From Paenibacillus jilunlii (GTDB taxonomy: Bacteria; Bacillota; Bacilli; Paenibacillales; Paenibacillaceae), in contig NZ_FNGM01000014.1 of the NCBI RefSeq assembly GCF_900102965.1, positions 1 through 64,000 of the forward strand: DNA of 64,000 bases, written 5' to 3'. Under the pieces are notes generated by a model. It searched no databases. It was not told the origin of the DNA and saw nothing but the letters and a program-made list of their open reading frames with translations. This document shows positions 26,277 to 34,002 of the stretch, piece after piece. Numbering within the stretch: position 1 is the first letter of the stretch; every line of letters begins with the position of its first letter. The position numbers and the translations under genes were made by a program.

Positions 26277-26747
26277 ATGAGTGATATCAAGGAAGCAGCA
26301 AGCACAGCCGGCGGCACTCAGGATGAGGAGCAGTCAGCATCACTGAAATTATTCGTTGTCCTGTCCAAGGCATATAAGAGCCTTATGGATCATGCGGTGA
26401 AGGATATGAAGAGCCATGGGCTTGCTTCGGCGGAGTTTATGGTGCTGGAGGTCCTGTATCACAGAACCCGGATTCCGTTGCAGCAGATCGGTGAGAAGAT
26501 CCTTGTTACCAGCGGCAGCATTACCTACAACATCGACAAGCTGGAGAAGAGAGGTTTGCTGAAGCGTGTTCCATGCAGTGAGGACCGCCGTGTAACTTAC
26601 GCTGAGATAACCGATGCGGGGCGCGAGCTGTTCGATGATATTTTTCCCCGTCATGTAAGTTCCATTCACAGCTTGATGAGTGGTCTGAACCAGGAAGAAA
26701 AGAGTCAGGCGATCCAGCTGCTGAAGAAGCTTGGCAAAGGCGTATAG
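26277..26747 (+). CDS. mhqR: MarR-family repressor, MhqR-like
   Basis: A 156-residue MarR-type regulator. The winged helix-turn-helix (about residues 55-115) is clear: LQQIGEKILVTSGSITYNID as the helix-turn-helix and DRRVTYAEIT as the wing. B. subtilis MhqR (YkvE) represses quinone-detoxifying mhq genes, and the genes downstream here (doxX, mhqO, mhqD) match that regulon. There is a single cysteine in the wing region (VPCSEDRR) that could take part in sensing; in B. subtilis the mechanism is not settled in my memory. The start has GGAGGTGA eight bases upstream. Palindromes at its own promoter and before doxX support self-regulation and control of the next genes. Confidence 0.87.
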   Translation: MSDIKEAASTAGGTQDEEQSASLKLFVVLSKAYKSLMDHAVKDMKSHGLASAEFMVLEVLYHRTRIPLQQIGEKILVTSGSITYNIDKLEKRGLLKRVPCSEDRRVTYAEITDAGRELFDDIFPRHVSSIHSLMSGLNQEEKSQAIQLLKKLGKGV

Positions 26748-26867
26748 AACAGAATGTTCCACTTGCAAAGGTGCGCCTTGCCAGGATTAGAAGCGGAGTG
26801 ACATCCGGTCATAGAAACAAAAGTTGTTCAACAGAAATAAGCGTAGGACCAAAAAATTTTTACCTAA

Positions 26868-26885
26868 TATCTTAACGTTAAGATA
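26868..26885 (+). promoter_or_regulatory. Perfect 18-bp palindrome upstream of doxX
   Basis: TATCTTAACGTTAAGATA is its own reverse complement. It shares the TATCTT/AAGATA half sites with the operator before mhqR and lies 32 bases upstream of the doxX start, where a repressor would block transcription. It resembles the B. subtilis MhqR box (ATCT...AGAT core). Confidence 0.85.
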
Positions 26886-26916
26886 ATTAAATCCAAGAGA
26901 ATGGGGAGTGTTTAAA

Positions 26917-27318
26917 ATGGTTAGTGTAGGTTTATTGTTGATGAGATTGGTGATCGGGATTGCGTTTATCGGGCATGGCTCACAGAAGTTGTTTGGCTGG
27001 TTTGGCGGCTACGGTCCGAAAGGGACCGGAGGCTGGATGGAGTCGGTTGGCATTAAGCCCGGCGTGCTGATGGCGGTAGTGGCAGGGCTGATGGAGCTTG
27101 TCGGAGGTCTGCTGTTCGCAGCTGGATTCCTGACGCCGGTGGCCGCCGTACTCATTGCCGCAGCGATGCTCGGCGCCATGGTTAAGGTTCATGCCCCTAA
27201 TGGCTTCTGGTCTACGGCCAACGGGATTGAGTTTCCGCTGACGCTGCTGGTGGTTGCGGTAGGCGTGGCACTGGCCGGGCCGGGATCGATCTCCCTTGAT
27301 GCGCTGTTTTTCAACTGA
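26917..27318 (+). CDS. DoxX family membrane protein
   Basis: A 133-residue membrane protein with four predicted helices. The first (RLVIGIAFIGHGSQKLFGWFGGYG) is the DoxX/DoxD family signature. The B. subtilis equivalents CatD and MhqP are small membrane oxidoreductase-like proteins in quinone and catechol stress operons. The function here is inferred as a membrane component of quinone or thiol redox defence. The ATG at 26917 has GGGGAG eight bases upstream; a GTG nine bases earlier overlaps that site. It lies between an MhqR-type operator and mhqO, with a 142-base gap before mhqO. Confidence 0.87.
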   Translation: MVSVGLLLMRLVIGIAFIGHGSQKLFGWFGGYGPKGTGGWMESVGIKPGVLMAVVAGLMELVGGLLFAAGFLTPVAAVLIAAAMLGAMVKVHAPNGFWSTANGIEFPLTLLVVAVGVALAGPGSISLDALFFN

Positions 27319-27460
27319 TCCGGCAATGCAAGACCATAACCGCAGCTTTAAAGCCTCAAAATAACTTTTTATGAAAAAAAGGTTCTCTGCCCTCTTGGGT
27401 GCAAGCTGAACTTGAGATATAAGGATTGACCCCTATAAAAAATTTCAGGAGGTAATTATA

Positions 27461-28411
27461 ATGACTATGCAAACTCAAGGGATTCACCATATTACTGCTT
27501 TTGTTGGAGACGTTCAGCGCAATGCGGATTTCTATGCCGGAATTCTCGGACTGCGCCTGGTGAAAAAAACGATCAATTTCGATGCCCCTGAGGTATACCA
27601 CCTCTATTTCGGGAATGAACAGGGCTCGCCTGGCACGATCATTACATTCTTTCCCTACTCCCAGGGACGCAAAGGCCGCATCGGCGGCGGACAGGTGGGC
27701 GTAACCACTTATGCGGTGCCGGTAGGCTCCATGGACTTCTGGAAGCAGCGTCTGGCTGCCTATCAGATTCCGGTAACCGAGGTGAGCCGGATTGGCGAAT
27801 CCTATCTCTCCTTTGCCGACTTCGACGGGCTGCGGATTGAGCTGGTGGAGCGTGAAGAAGGCACACTGAGCACCTGGTCCTTTGGCGGTGTGACCCCGGA
27901 ACATGCAATCAAAGGCTTCGGCGGAGCCGTTCTGTACAGCACCAATCCGGAAAAAACAGCAGACACGCTGTCCAACACGCTGGGCCTCGAACGTATTGCT
28001 GAAGGCGACGGCTATATCCGCTACAGATCGACCGGCGACCTGGGCAACATCATCGATCTGAAGGCAGCGCCGGTTCCGCATGGTGCCGGAGGTTCAGGAA
28101 CGGTCCATCACATCGCTTGGCGGGCCAAAGATGATGCTGAGCAGCTGGAATGGGGCCGCCGCGTGCAGAGTCATGGCTATCAGCCGACCCCGGTGCAGGA
28201 CCGCCAGTACTTTAACGCCATTTACTTCCGTGAAGAAGGCGGTATTCTCTTCGAGATCGCAACTGATCCTCCAGGCTTTGCCCGTGATGAAGCGCCGGAT
28301 GCGCTGGGCCAGAAGCTGATGCTTCCTGCCTGGTTCGAGCCGCACCGCGCAGTGATTGAAGAGAACCTTACCCCTTTTGAAATCCGTGAAATCGGGGTGA
28401 ACCAGGGATGA
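27461..28411 (+). CDS. mhqO: Ring-cleaving dioxygenase, MhqO-like
   Basis: A 316-residue protein with two glyoxalase/VOC-type modules (about residues 5-130 and 150-290). The first starts GIHHITAFVGDVQRNADFYAG, the second GAVLYSTNPEKTADTL with HHIAWRAKDD and FNAIYFREEGGILFEIATDPPGF. The histidines and the glutamate (H9, H213 region, E in LFEIAT) are the expected metal ligands of extradiol-type dioxygenases. B. subtilis MhqO degrades hydroquinones. An AGGAGG site fixes the start. The stop overlaps the next start (ATGA), so it forms a unit with the esterase gene mhqD. The assignment by operon and family is good. Confidence 0.92.
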   Translation: MTMQTQGIHHITAFVGDVQRNADFYAGILGLRLVKKTINFDAPEVYHLYFGNEQGSPGTIITFFPYSQGRKGRIGGGQVGVTTYAVPVGSMDFWKQRLAAYQIPVTEVSRIGESYLSFADFDGLRIELVEREEGTLSTWSFGGVTPEHAIKGFGGAVLYSTNPEKTADTLSNTLGLERIAEGDGYIRYRSTGDLGNIIDLKAAPVPHGAGGSGTVHHIAWRAKDDAEQLEWGRRVQSHGYQPTPVQDRQYFNAIYFREEGGILFEIATDPPGFARDEAPDALGQKLMLPAWFEPHRAVIEENLTPFEIREIGVNQG

Positions 28412-29028
28412 TTCATATCTTCCGCAAGGGCAGCGATGAAAGTCTGCCGACGTTAGTACTGTTCCATGGAACAGGGGGCAACGAACATGATCTGCTGCCC
28501 CTGGCCGGGCTGCTGGCCCCGGGCGCTTCCGTATTGGGTATCCGGGGGAATGTGCTGGAGAATGGCATGCCCCGTTACTTCCGGCGCTTGGCCGAAGGCA
28601 TCTTCGATGAAGAGGATCTGGTCTTCCGCACCCATGAGCTTAAGCAGTTTCTGGATGAGGCTGCTGAGAAGTACGGATTCGACTCCGGCAATCTGGTCGC
28701 GGTAGGCTACTCCAACGGCGCGAATATCGCCGGCAGCCTGCTCTTTCACTACGGCAGCCTGTTCCGCTCGGCTGTGCTGCTGCATCCGATGGTGCCGCTG
28801 CGCGGGCTGAACCTGCCATCCCTGAAGGAGGTTGCCGTATTCATCGGAGCAGGCACCAACGATCCGATCATCCGTACAGAGGAAACCGTGGAGCTAGAAT
28901 CGCTGCTGCGGGAAGCCGGTGCAGAGGTAACGATGCATTGGGGCAATCAGGGCCACCGCCTCAGCTCAGCCGAAGCGGAAGCCGCCCGGGATTGGCTGAA
29001 GCAGCAAAGTAATTTCCGTCAAGTCTGA
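28408..29028 (+). CDS. mhqD: Carboxylesterase/phospholipase-like hydrolase, MhqD-like
   Basis: A 206-residue alpha/beta hydrolase of the phospholipase/carboxylesterase group. The nucleophile Ser102 lies in GYSNGAN, and Asp152 (AGTNDPII) and His183 (NQGHRLS) complete the catalytic triad. An oxyanion segment HGTGGNEHDLL sits near residues 20-30. In B. subtilis mhqD is expressed with mhqO under MhqR and may hydrolyse products of hydroquinone ring cleavage. The ATG overlaps the mhqO stop codon. A terminator-like hairpin follows. Confidence 0.9.
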   Translation: MIHIFRKGSDESLPTLVLFHGTGGNEHDLLPLAGLLAPGASVLGIRGNVLENGMPRYFRRLAEGIFDEEDLVFRTHELKQFLDEAAEKYGFDSGNLVAVGYSNGANIAGSLLFHYGSLFRSAVLLHPMVPLRGLNLPSLKEVAVFIGAGTNDPIIRTEETVELESLLREAGAEVTMHWGNQGHRLSSAEAEAARDWLKQQSNFRQV

Positions 29029-29039
29029 CACCTGCAACT

Positions 29040-29104
29040 GCCTGCGGGGCTGCTGCCAAGTGACTATTTCAGCCGCTTGAAAGCCCCTGCGGGCGGTTTT
29101 TTGC
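29040..29104 (+). terminator. Terminator of the mhq operon
   Basis: GCCTGCGGGGC pairs imperfectly with GCCCCTGCGGGC across a long loop, followed by GGTTTTTT. The T run and the position just after mhqD support a terminator; the exact pairing is uncertain. Confidence 0.65.
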
Positions 29105-29241
29105 TGTGGGCAGGAAAGGGTGATCCGGTCCTGGCGGTCTGGAAGGTTCACGGCACGGGCGATTAAAAAGCATTGAATATTCCGTCTGCAATCAGGTAGT
29201 ATGAAGGTTACATTGCTGCGGAAAGGTTGAAGTTATGAATC

Positions 29242-30471
29242 ATGATCACAAAAATCGATAATAAGATGCTGGGAGCGAAAGGACCGTCGAGGAAGCAGCG
29301 GCTGCAGATTGCCGTCATTCTGGGAGCGATATCAGCGATCGGACCGTTGTCCATTGATATGTATTTGCCCGCGCTTCCGGCGCTGGGTGCGGATTTTGGG
29401 GCGGGGGCTGCGCTGGTGCAGCTTAGCCTGACCTTCTTTTTACTGGGGCTGGCCTCGGGCCAGCTGGTAGCAGGGCCCTTAAGCGACGTGTATGGACGCC
29501 GCACACCACTGCTTATTGGCATGCTGGTGTACGCAGTTTCCTCCTTGCTGTGCGCATTCACTCCTTCCATCGGGCTGCTGGTAATGCTGCGGTTTATCCA
29601 GGGGCTGGCCGGGTCCGTAGGGGTTGTAATCTCGCGCGCGGCGGTACGCGACCTGTATAGCGGGTCAGAATTAACGAAGTTCTTTTCCTTGCTGATGATT
29701 GTCAACGGATTGGGGCCGATCCTGGCCCCGGTCATCGGGGGGCAGCTGTTGAGGGTTACAACGTGGCAGGGTGTGTTCGTGGTGCTCTTTGCCGCCGGGC
29801 TGATCTTTTTTGCCACGATTCTGCTGAGGCTTCCGGAGACCCTGCCCAAGGAACGGCGTTTGAGCAGCGGAATTCGCGGCACACTGCGCACGTTCGCTGT
29901 CCTGCTGGGAAATGGAAGGTTTATGGGCTATGCCCTCTCCCAGGGGTTTGTCTCCGCCGCCATGTTCGCTTATATTTCCGGCTCCTCTTTTGTCCTGCAA
30001 AATATTTTTGGGGTCTCCCCGCAAATGTACAGTGTGATCTTTGCCGTAAATGGACTGGGCATTATCTTGTCCGGCCAGATCGCCGGGAGACTGGCAGGAA
30101 GAGTCGGCGAGCAGAAGTTTCTGGTCAGCGGCCTCCTGCTGTGCACGCTGGGCGGTGTGCTGCTGCTGCTGACAGTTCTGGCCGGAGGCGGCCTGCTGCC
30201 CATCCTGATCTGCCTGTTCGCCATTGTTTCCAGTGTAGGCGTAGTAGGGACAACCAGCTTCTCGCTGGCCATGCAGGATCAGGGCGATTCTGCAGGCAGC
30301 GCCTCAGCGCTGCTCGGCCTGCTGCCCCTGCTGCTCGGCAGCTGTGCAGCTCCGCTTGTCGGGCTTGGCGGCAGTGAGACTGCTCTGCCCATGGCGATGG
30401 TCATCGCGGGTGCCGGTGTATGCTCCATTCTGTGCTTTCTGCTGCTTTGCAGACAGGGCGGCGCTAAATGA
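29242..30471 (+). CDS. Bcr/CflA-type multidrug efflux transporter
   Basis: A 409-residue major facilitator transporter with 12 predicted helices. The opening AVILGAISAIGPLSIDMYLPALP is characteristic of the Bcr/CflA drug-resistance subfamily, and the loop 2-3 motif reads GPLSDVYGRRTPLLIG (motif A). It should export drugs or other small molecules by proton antiport; the real substrate is unknown. The start is uncertain because the ribosome binding site is weak; an internal ATG at 29266 is an alternative. It lies 213 bases after mhqD and has no palindrome of the MhqR type before it. A 52-codon frame overlaps its stop. Confidence 0.9.
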   Translation: MITKIDNKMLGAKGPSRKQRLQIAVILGAISAIGPLSIDMYLPALPALGADFGAGAALVQLSLTFFLLGLASGQLVAGPLSDVYGRRTPLLIGMLVYAVSSLLCAFTPSIGLLVMLRFIQGLAGSVGVVISRAAVRDLYSGSELTKFFSLLMIVNGLGPILAPVIGGQLLRVTTWQGVFVVLFAAGLIFFATILLRLPETLPKERRLSSGIRGTLRTFAVLLGNGRFMGYALSQGFVSAAMFAYISGSSFVLQNIFGVSPQMYSVIFAVNGLGIILSGQIAGRLAGRVGEQKFLVSGLLLCTLGGVLLLLTVLAGGGLLPILICLFAIVSSVGVVGTTSFSLAMQDQGDSAGSASALLGLLPLLLGSCAAPLVGLGGSETALPMAMVIAGAGVCSILCFLLLCRQGGAK

Positions 30472-30626
30472 GCCGCAAAGATTTCGGCACGCTGCTGCTT
30501 GTTTTTGACTGGGGCGCTTCCTTTCTGTTCACGAGAAAACCAATGTTATGTCATGTGCCGGCAGGCATACAGGAGATCGCTGCTGCCGCTACAGACAGCG
30601 AGGGAAGATTTGATATCCGGGTGTAA
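30468..30626 (+). CDS. Small hypothetical protein overlapping the efflux gene
   Basis: A 52-residue frame starting in an ATGA overlap with the efflux transporter stop and ending eight bases before a strong terminator. The product has a hydrophobic stretch near residues 7-21 and a polar C-terminus. I do not recognise it. The coupled start and terminator position favour a real gene, but no separate ribosome binding site is present and the codon pattern alone is not proof. Confidence 0.5.
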   Translation: MSRKDFGTLLLVFDWGASFLFTRKPMLCHVPAGIQEIAAAATDSEGRFDIRV

Positions 30627-30633
30627 ATGTAAA

Positions 30634-30668
30634 GAGGACCCCTTTGCTGTGAGGGGGTCCTTTTTTTG
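30634..30668 (+). terminator. Terminator of the efflux transcription unit
   Basis: AGGACCCCC and GGGGGTCCT form a stem followed by seven T residues. It is a textbook intrinsic terminator on the plus strand. Confidence 0.92.
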
Positions 30669-30747
30669 TGCTTGTATAATAACTAGGCCTTCCCCTCAGT
30701 TGGAATCTTTGAAAGGTTGATGGTTCGGAGGGCCGCAGGGAGTGAAA

Positions 30748-30927
30748 TGGAATTAGTGAACTTAAATGGGCTCAAATTCGTCCTGCAGAGGTAGTAGTGG
30801 GAATTAGTATACTTAAACTCAGCGAATTTTAATGTAAGGGTGTCAACGTGGCGGATTAGATTTACTTTTTCCAACTAGCGCTTGCTGGGAACGGGATGGG
30901 GAAGAGTTAAGTTCACTTTTTCCACTT
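30748..30927. repeat. Intergenic repeat family, copy B
   Basis: Two forward boxes (TGGAATTAGTGAACTTAAA from 30748 and GTGGGAATTAGTATACTTAAA from 30797) and two reverse boxes (ATTTACTTTTTCCAACTAGC around 30860 and TTAAGTTCACTTTTTCCACTT at 30907-30927). Boxes of the same orientation are about 50 bases apart. Copy C near 41.0 kb has the same order and spacing and shares the words CCAACTAGCGCTT and GGGGAAGAGTTAAGTT. From 30,928 to the mprF start at 31,272 I see no gene, only a 67-codon frame without a ribosome binding site. Confidence 0.8.
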
Positions 30928-31271
30928 AGGCCTACCGCCTGGTCAAGGAGGGGTGGAATTACAGGGGGAACACAAGTCTACCCAGCGGGTTGGAACTTGG
31001 CAGTCCTCTGCTAACCCAACCTTAAACTTCGCACCTTCCTTTACGGGACAGCGCAGCCGTTTTGTTCAGAGAGAGAGCTTGCTGCAGGGAACGCCCGAAA
31101 TGCCTTTGATCTTTTATACGCGTGATGCAGTGATGAGGGCCTTGCGGGAGGTCTAACCTTTAAACGCTGTAAAAAGAAGCCTTCCATCCCCGGAGTTGGT
31201 ATAATGGAGAAATGGATAAGGGTGAATAGCCCAATTAAGCTCACCATCCGGCAGTAAAGGCAGGAGAAATT

Positions 31272-33932
31272 ATGAATTCTATGAAGCAAACCTTGGAGCG
31301 GTTCAAAATTGTAAGGCTGATTGTATCCATTTACCGGCTCAAAGCGGTCAGGGCGCTTGTTCCGCTTGTGATTATAGCTTTTGTGTATCTGGAGGGGCAG
31401 CATGAGCTGAAGCGGGTCCATTTGGGCCTGATTCTCCGTGAGCTGAAGCATGTCCCGGCAGGGGCCATCTTGCAAATGATGGGGGCTGCACTGCTCTCTG
31501 TGGCGGTCATGAGCAGCTACGATTATCTGATCAGGCGGCATTTCCGGCTGGAACTTGGACACTGGAGCACTTTCCGCTACTCGTGGATTGCCAACACGTT
31601 CAACAATCTGATCGGCTTTGCCGGTTTGGCGGGAGTGGGCTTGCGCACGCTGCTCTACAAAAAAAGCGGAGTGCCTGCCTCCGTTCTTACGCCCGCCATT
31701 GTATTTCTTTCACCGCTGATGATTACCGGGCTGTCTCTGCTCTCCTGGGGCAATATCCTTGGCCTGCTTCCGGCCGCCGCGCTTCTGCACGAGCACCGCT
31801 GGCTGGTGTTCGCGGTCTGGGGGATGGCGTTGTATCTGCCGTTTTTTATTATCGTTCAGCGTTCAGCGCTATTCGCAAAATGGATCAACCGGGGACAGAA
31901 CAGAACACCCTGGCTCACCGTAGGGGCTTCCATCGGCGCTTCGTTGCTGGAATGGCTGTTTGCCGGGATTACCTTCTGGACCATCGGGAGCCACCTGATC
32001 GGCAGCATCGATTTTGTTGCCGTATTCAGTATTTATGTGATCGCCGCCATTGCCGGCATTCTCAGCATGGCACCCGGCGGCATCGGCGCTTTCGATCTGA
32101 TTGCGCTGCTGGGGCTTACACAGCTGGGATACCGGAGTGATCAGGCGATGGCAGTGCTGGTCATTTTCAGATTATTTTATTATCTGATTCCCTGGCTGAT
32201 CGGCCTGGTGCTGGCGGCGCTGGAAATCGGGCTTCAAGGCAAAAAAAGCGCTGACCGCAATAACGCCGGCATCGAGCCTCAGCTTAATGTATGGCAGAAA
32301 ATCTGGGGCTGGCCGGGCCAATATACCTTCCTGAGCGATCTTGGCGTATGGGCGCTCGGCAAGCTGGTGTTTGCCAGCGGGATTATTCTGCTGCTGTCGG
32401 CGGCGACGCCCGAGCTGCTGTACCGGCTGCGGATCACGGAGGATCTGCTCTCGCTGCCGGTGATGCGGATTTCGCATCATCTCTCCGTGCTGATCGGATT
32501 CATGCTGATTTTGCTGTCGCGCGGAATTTCGCTGCGGGTCCGCAGAGCCTATATTTGGACAAGCGCGCTGCTGTTTGCCGGTGCCGTGTTTACCTTTACT
32601 AAGGGGTTCGATTATGAGGAGGCTGTGTTCCTGCTGGTAGTAGCCTTTATTCTCTGGATCTCCAGAGCGCGTTTCTACCGGATCAGCGTCCCTGTAAGCC
32701 GGCAGAATACGGTCTGGTGGCTGGCCCTGACCTCTTTTATAGCGCTGGTATACTACCTGCTGGGCAATTACGTGCATCATGGCTTCTTGAGACATCTTCC
32801 CCATGGAGTCGAGCCGGAATGGCTGCATCGTCACAGCAATGTGGCGGTTACGGCAGCCGGCGGGCTGGTGTTCTCCTGGCTGCTGCTGACGATGATGATT
32901 ACCCTCCGGCCGCACCGCAGCGTGGATGAGCTGTTCGCGGACAGGGATATGGAAAGATTAAGCCGCTTTCTCGGGGAGCATACCGGAAATTCCCTGACGC
33001 ATATGCTCTTCCTGGGGGACAAAAGCTTCTACTGGGCCCAGGACGGCAGGGTGCTGTTTGCTTTTGCCAGAGCGCGGGACAAACTGGTCGTGCTGGGTGA
33101 TCCGCTGGGCCCCCGGAGTCTGATCAATGATGGAATCAGTGAATTCCGGCAGGCAGCCGATCTGTACGGGCTTGCGGTGGTATTTTATCAGGCCACCCCG
33201 GACTTTCTGCCTATATACCATGAACAGGGATACCACTTCTTCAAGCTTGGTGAAGAGGCGATGGTGCCGCTCGCCGACTTTACCCTCAGCGGCAAAAAAA
33301 ATGCAGACCTGCGGAATGTGAAAAGCCGTTTTGAACGGGAGGGATATGTGTTTGAGGTGGCGGAGGCGCCGCATCCGGAGACACTGCTGGAAGAGCTGCG
33401 CCGGGTCTCTGAGGAGTGGCTGAATGGCCGCAGCGAAAAGGGGTATTCCCTCGGCTGGTTCAAGCCGGCATATCTGCAGCTGGCACCGATCGCGCTGCTG
33501 CGGAGCAAGGAGGGCGATGTGCTGGCTTTTGCCTCTATGGCCCCGGGATATGACAGGGGAGAGACAGCCTCGATTGACCTTATGCGCCACCGGAACAAAA
33601 CGCCGAACGGCACCATGGACTATCTGTTCATCCGTTTGCTGGAATGGGCCAAGGAGCAGGGCAGCGTCAGATTCAATCTGGGCAATGCCCCGCTGTCCAG
33701 CGTCGGCCATAATTCGGGAGCGCTGCGGGAAGAGAAGGTAGCCCATCTGGTCTTTGTACGGGGCGGACACTGGTACGGATTCGCCGGCCTGCGCCGGTAT
33801 AAGGAGAAGTTCAGCCCGCTGTGGGAACCCAGGTATCTGGCATATCCCGCAACGCTCACCCTGTCGATCCTGACGCTTGATCTGGTAAGGCTCGTCTCCC
33901 GTCACCCGGAGGCGAAAGAGGATCAGGCATAA
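31272..33932 (+). CDS. mprF: Phosphatidylglycerol lysyltransferase/flippase
   Basis: An 886-residue MprF. The N-terminal half (about residues 1-540) has some 14 membrane helices and forms the flippase. The C-terminal third (about 545-870) is the cytoplasmic synthase domain that transfers an aminoacyl group from tRNA to phosphatidylglycerol; GNAT-like segments include FNLGNAPLSSVG and RRYKEKFSPLWEPRYLAYP. The product lowers negative surface charge and protects against cationic antimicrobial peptides. Lysine is the usual donor, but alanine or others are possible from sequence alone. The ATG has an AGGAGA site seven bases upstream. It appears monocistronic. Confidence 0.95.
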   Translation: MNSMKQTLERFKIVRLIVSIYRLKAVRALVPLVIIAFVYLEGQHELKRVHLGLILRELKHVPAGAILQMMGAALLSVAVMSSYDYLIRRHFRLELGHWSTFRYSWIANTFNNLIGFAGLAGVGLRTLLYKKSGVPASVLTPAIVFLSPLMITGLSLLSWGNILGLLPAAALLHEHRWLVFAVWGMALYLPFFIIVQRSALFAKWINRGQNRTPWLTVGASIGASLLEWLFAGITFWTIGSHLIGSIDFVAVFSIYVIAAIAGILSMAPGGIGAFDLIALLGLTQLGYRSDQAMAVLVIFRLFYYLIPWLIGLVLAALEIGLQGKKSADRNNAGIEPQLNVWQKIWGWPGQYTFLSDLGVWALGKLVFASGIILLLSAATPELLYRLRITEDLLSLPVMRISHHLSVLIGFMLILLSRGISLRVRRAYIWTSALLFAGAVFTFTKGFDYEEAVFLLVVAFILWISRARFYRISVPVSRQNTVWWLALTSFIALVYYLLGNYVHHGFLRHLPHGVEPEWLHRHSNVAVTAAGGLVFSWLLLTMMITLRPHRSVDELFADRDMERLSRFLGEHTGNSLTHMLFLGDKSFYWAQDGRVLFAFARARDKLVVLGDPLGPRSLINDGISEFRQAADLYGLAVVFYQATPDFLPIYHEQGYHFFKLGEEAMVPLADFTLSGKKNADLRNVKSRFEREGYVFEVAEAPHPETLLEELRRVSEEWLNGRSEKGYSLGWFKPAYLQLAPIALLRSKEGDVLAFASMAPGYDRGETASIDLMRHRNKTPNGTMDYLFIRLLEWAKEQGSVRFNLGNAPLSSVGHNSGALREEKVAHLVFVRGGHWYGFAGLRRYKEKFSPLWEPRYLAYPATLTLSILTLDLVRLVSRHPEAKEDQA

Positions 33933-34002
33933 GCCTCAGAAGGTGCGGGATAGATTTATATGCCGGGGCCGCAGCCTGCGGAATACATACTGAGCTATAG
34001 CC

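Noticed and set aside
30953-31156. 67-codon frame before mprF
   Set aside because: It has no ribosome binding site and starts at the edge of repeat copy B; the composition is not protein-like.
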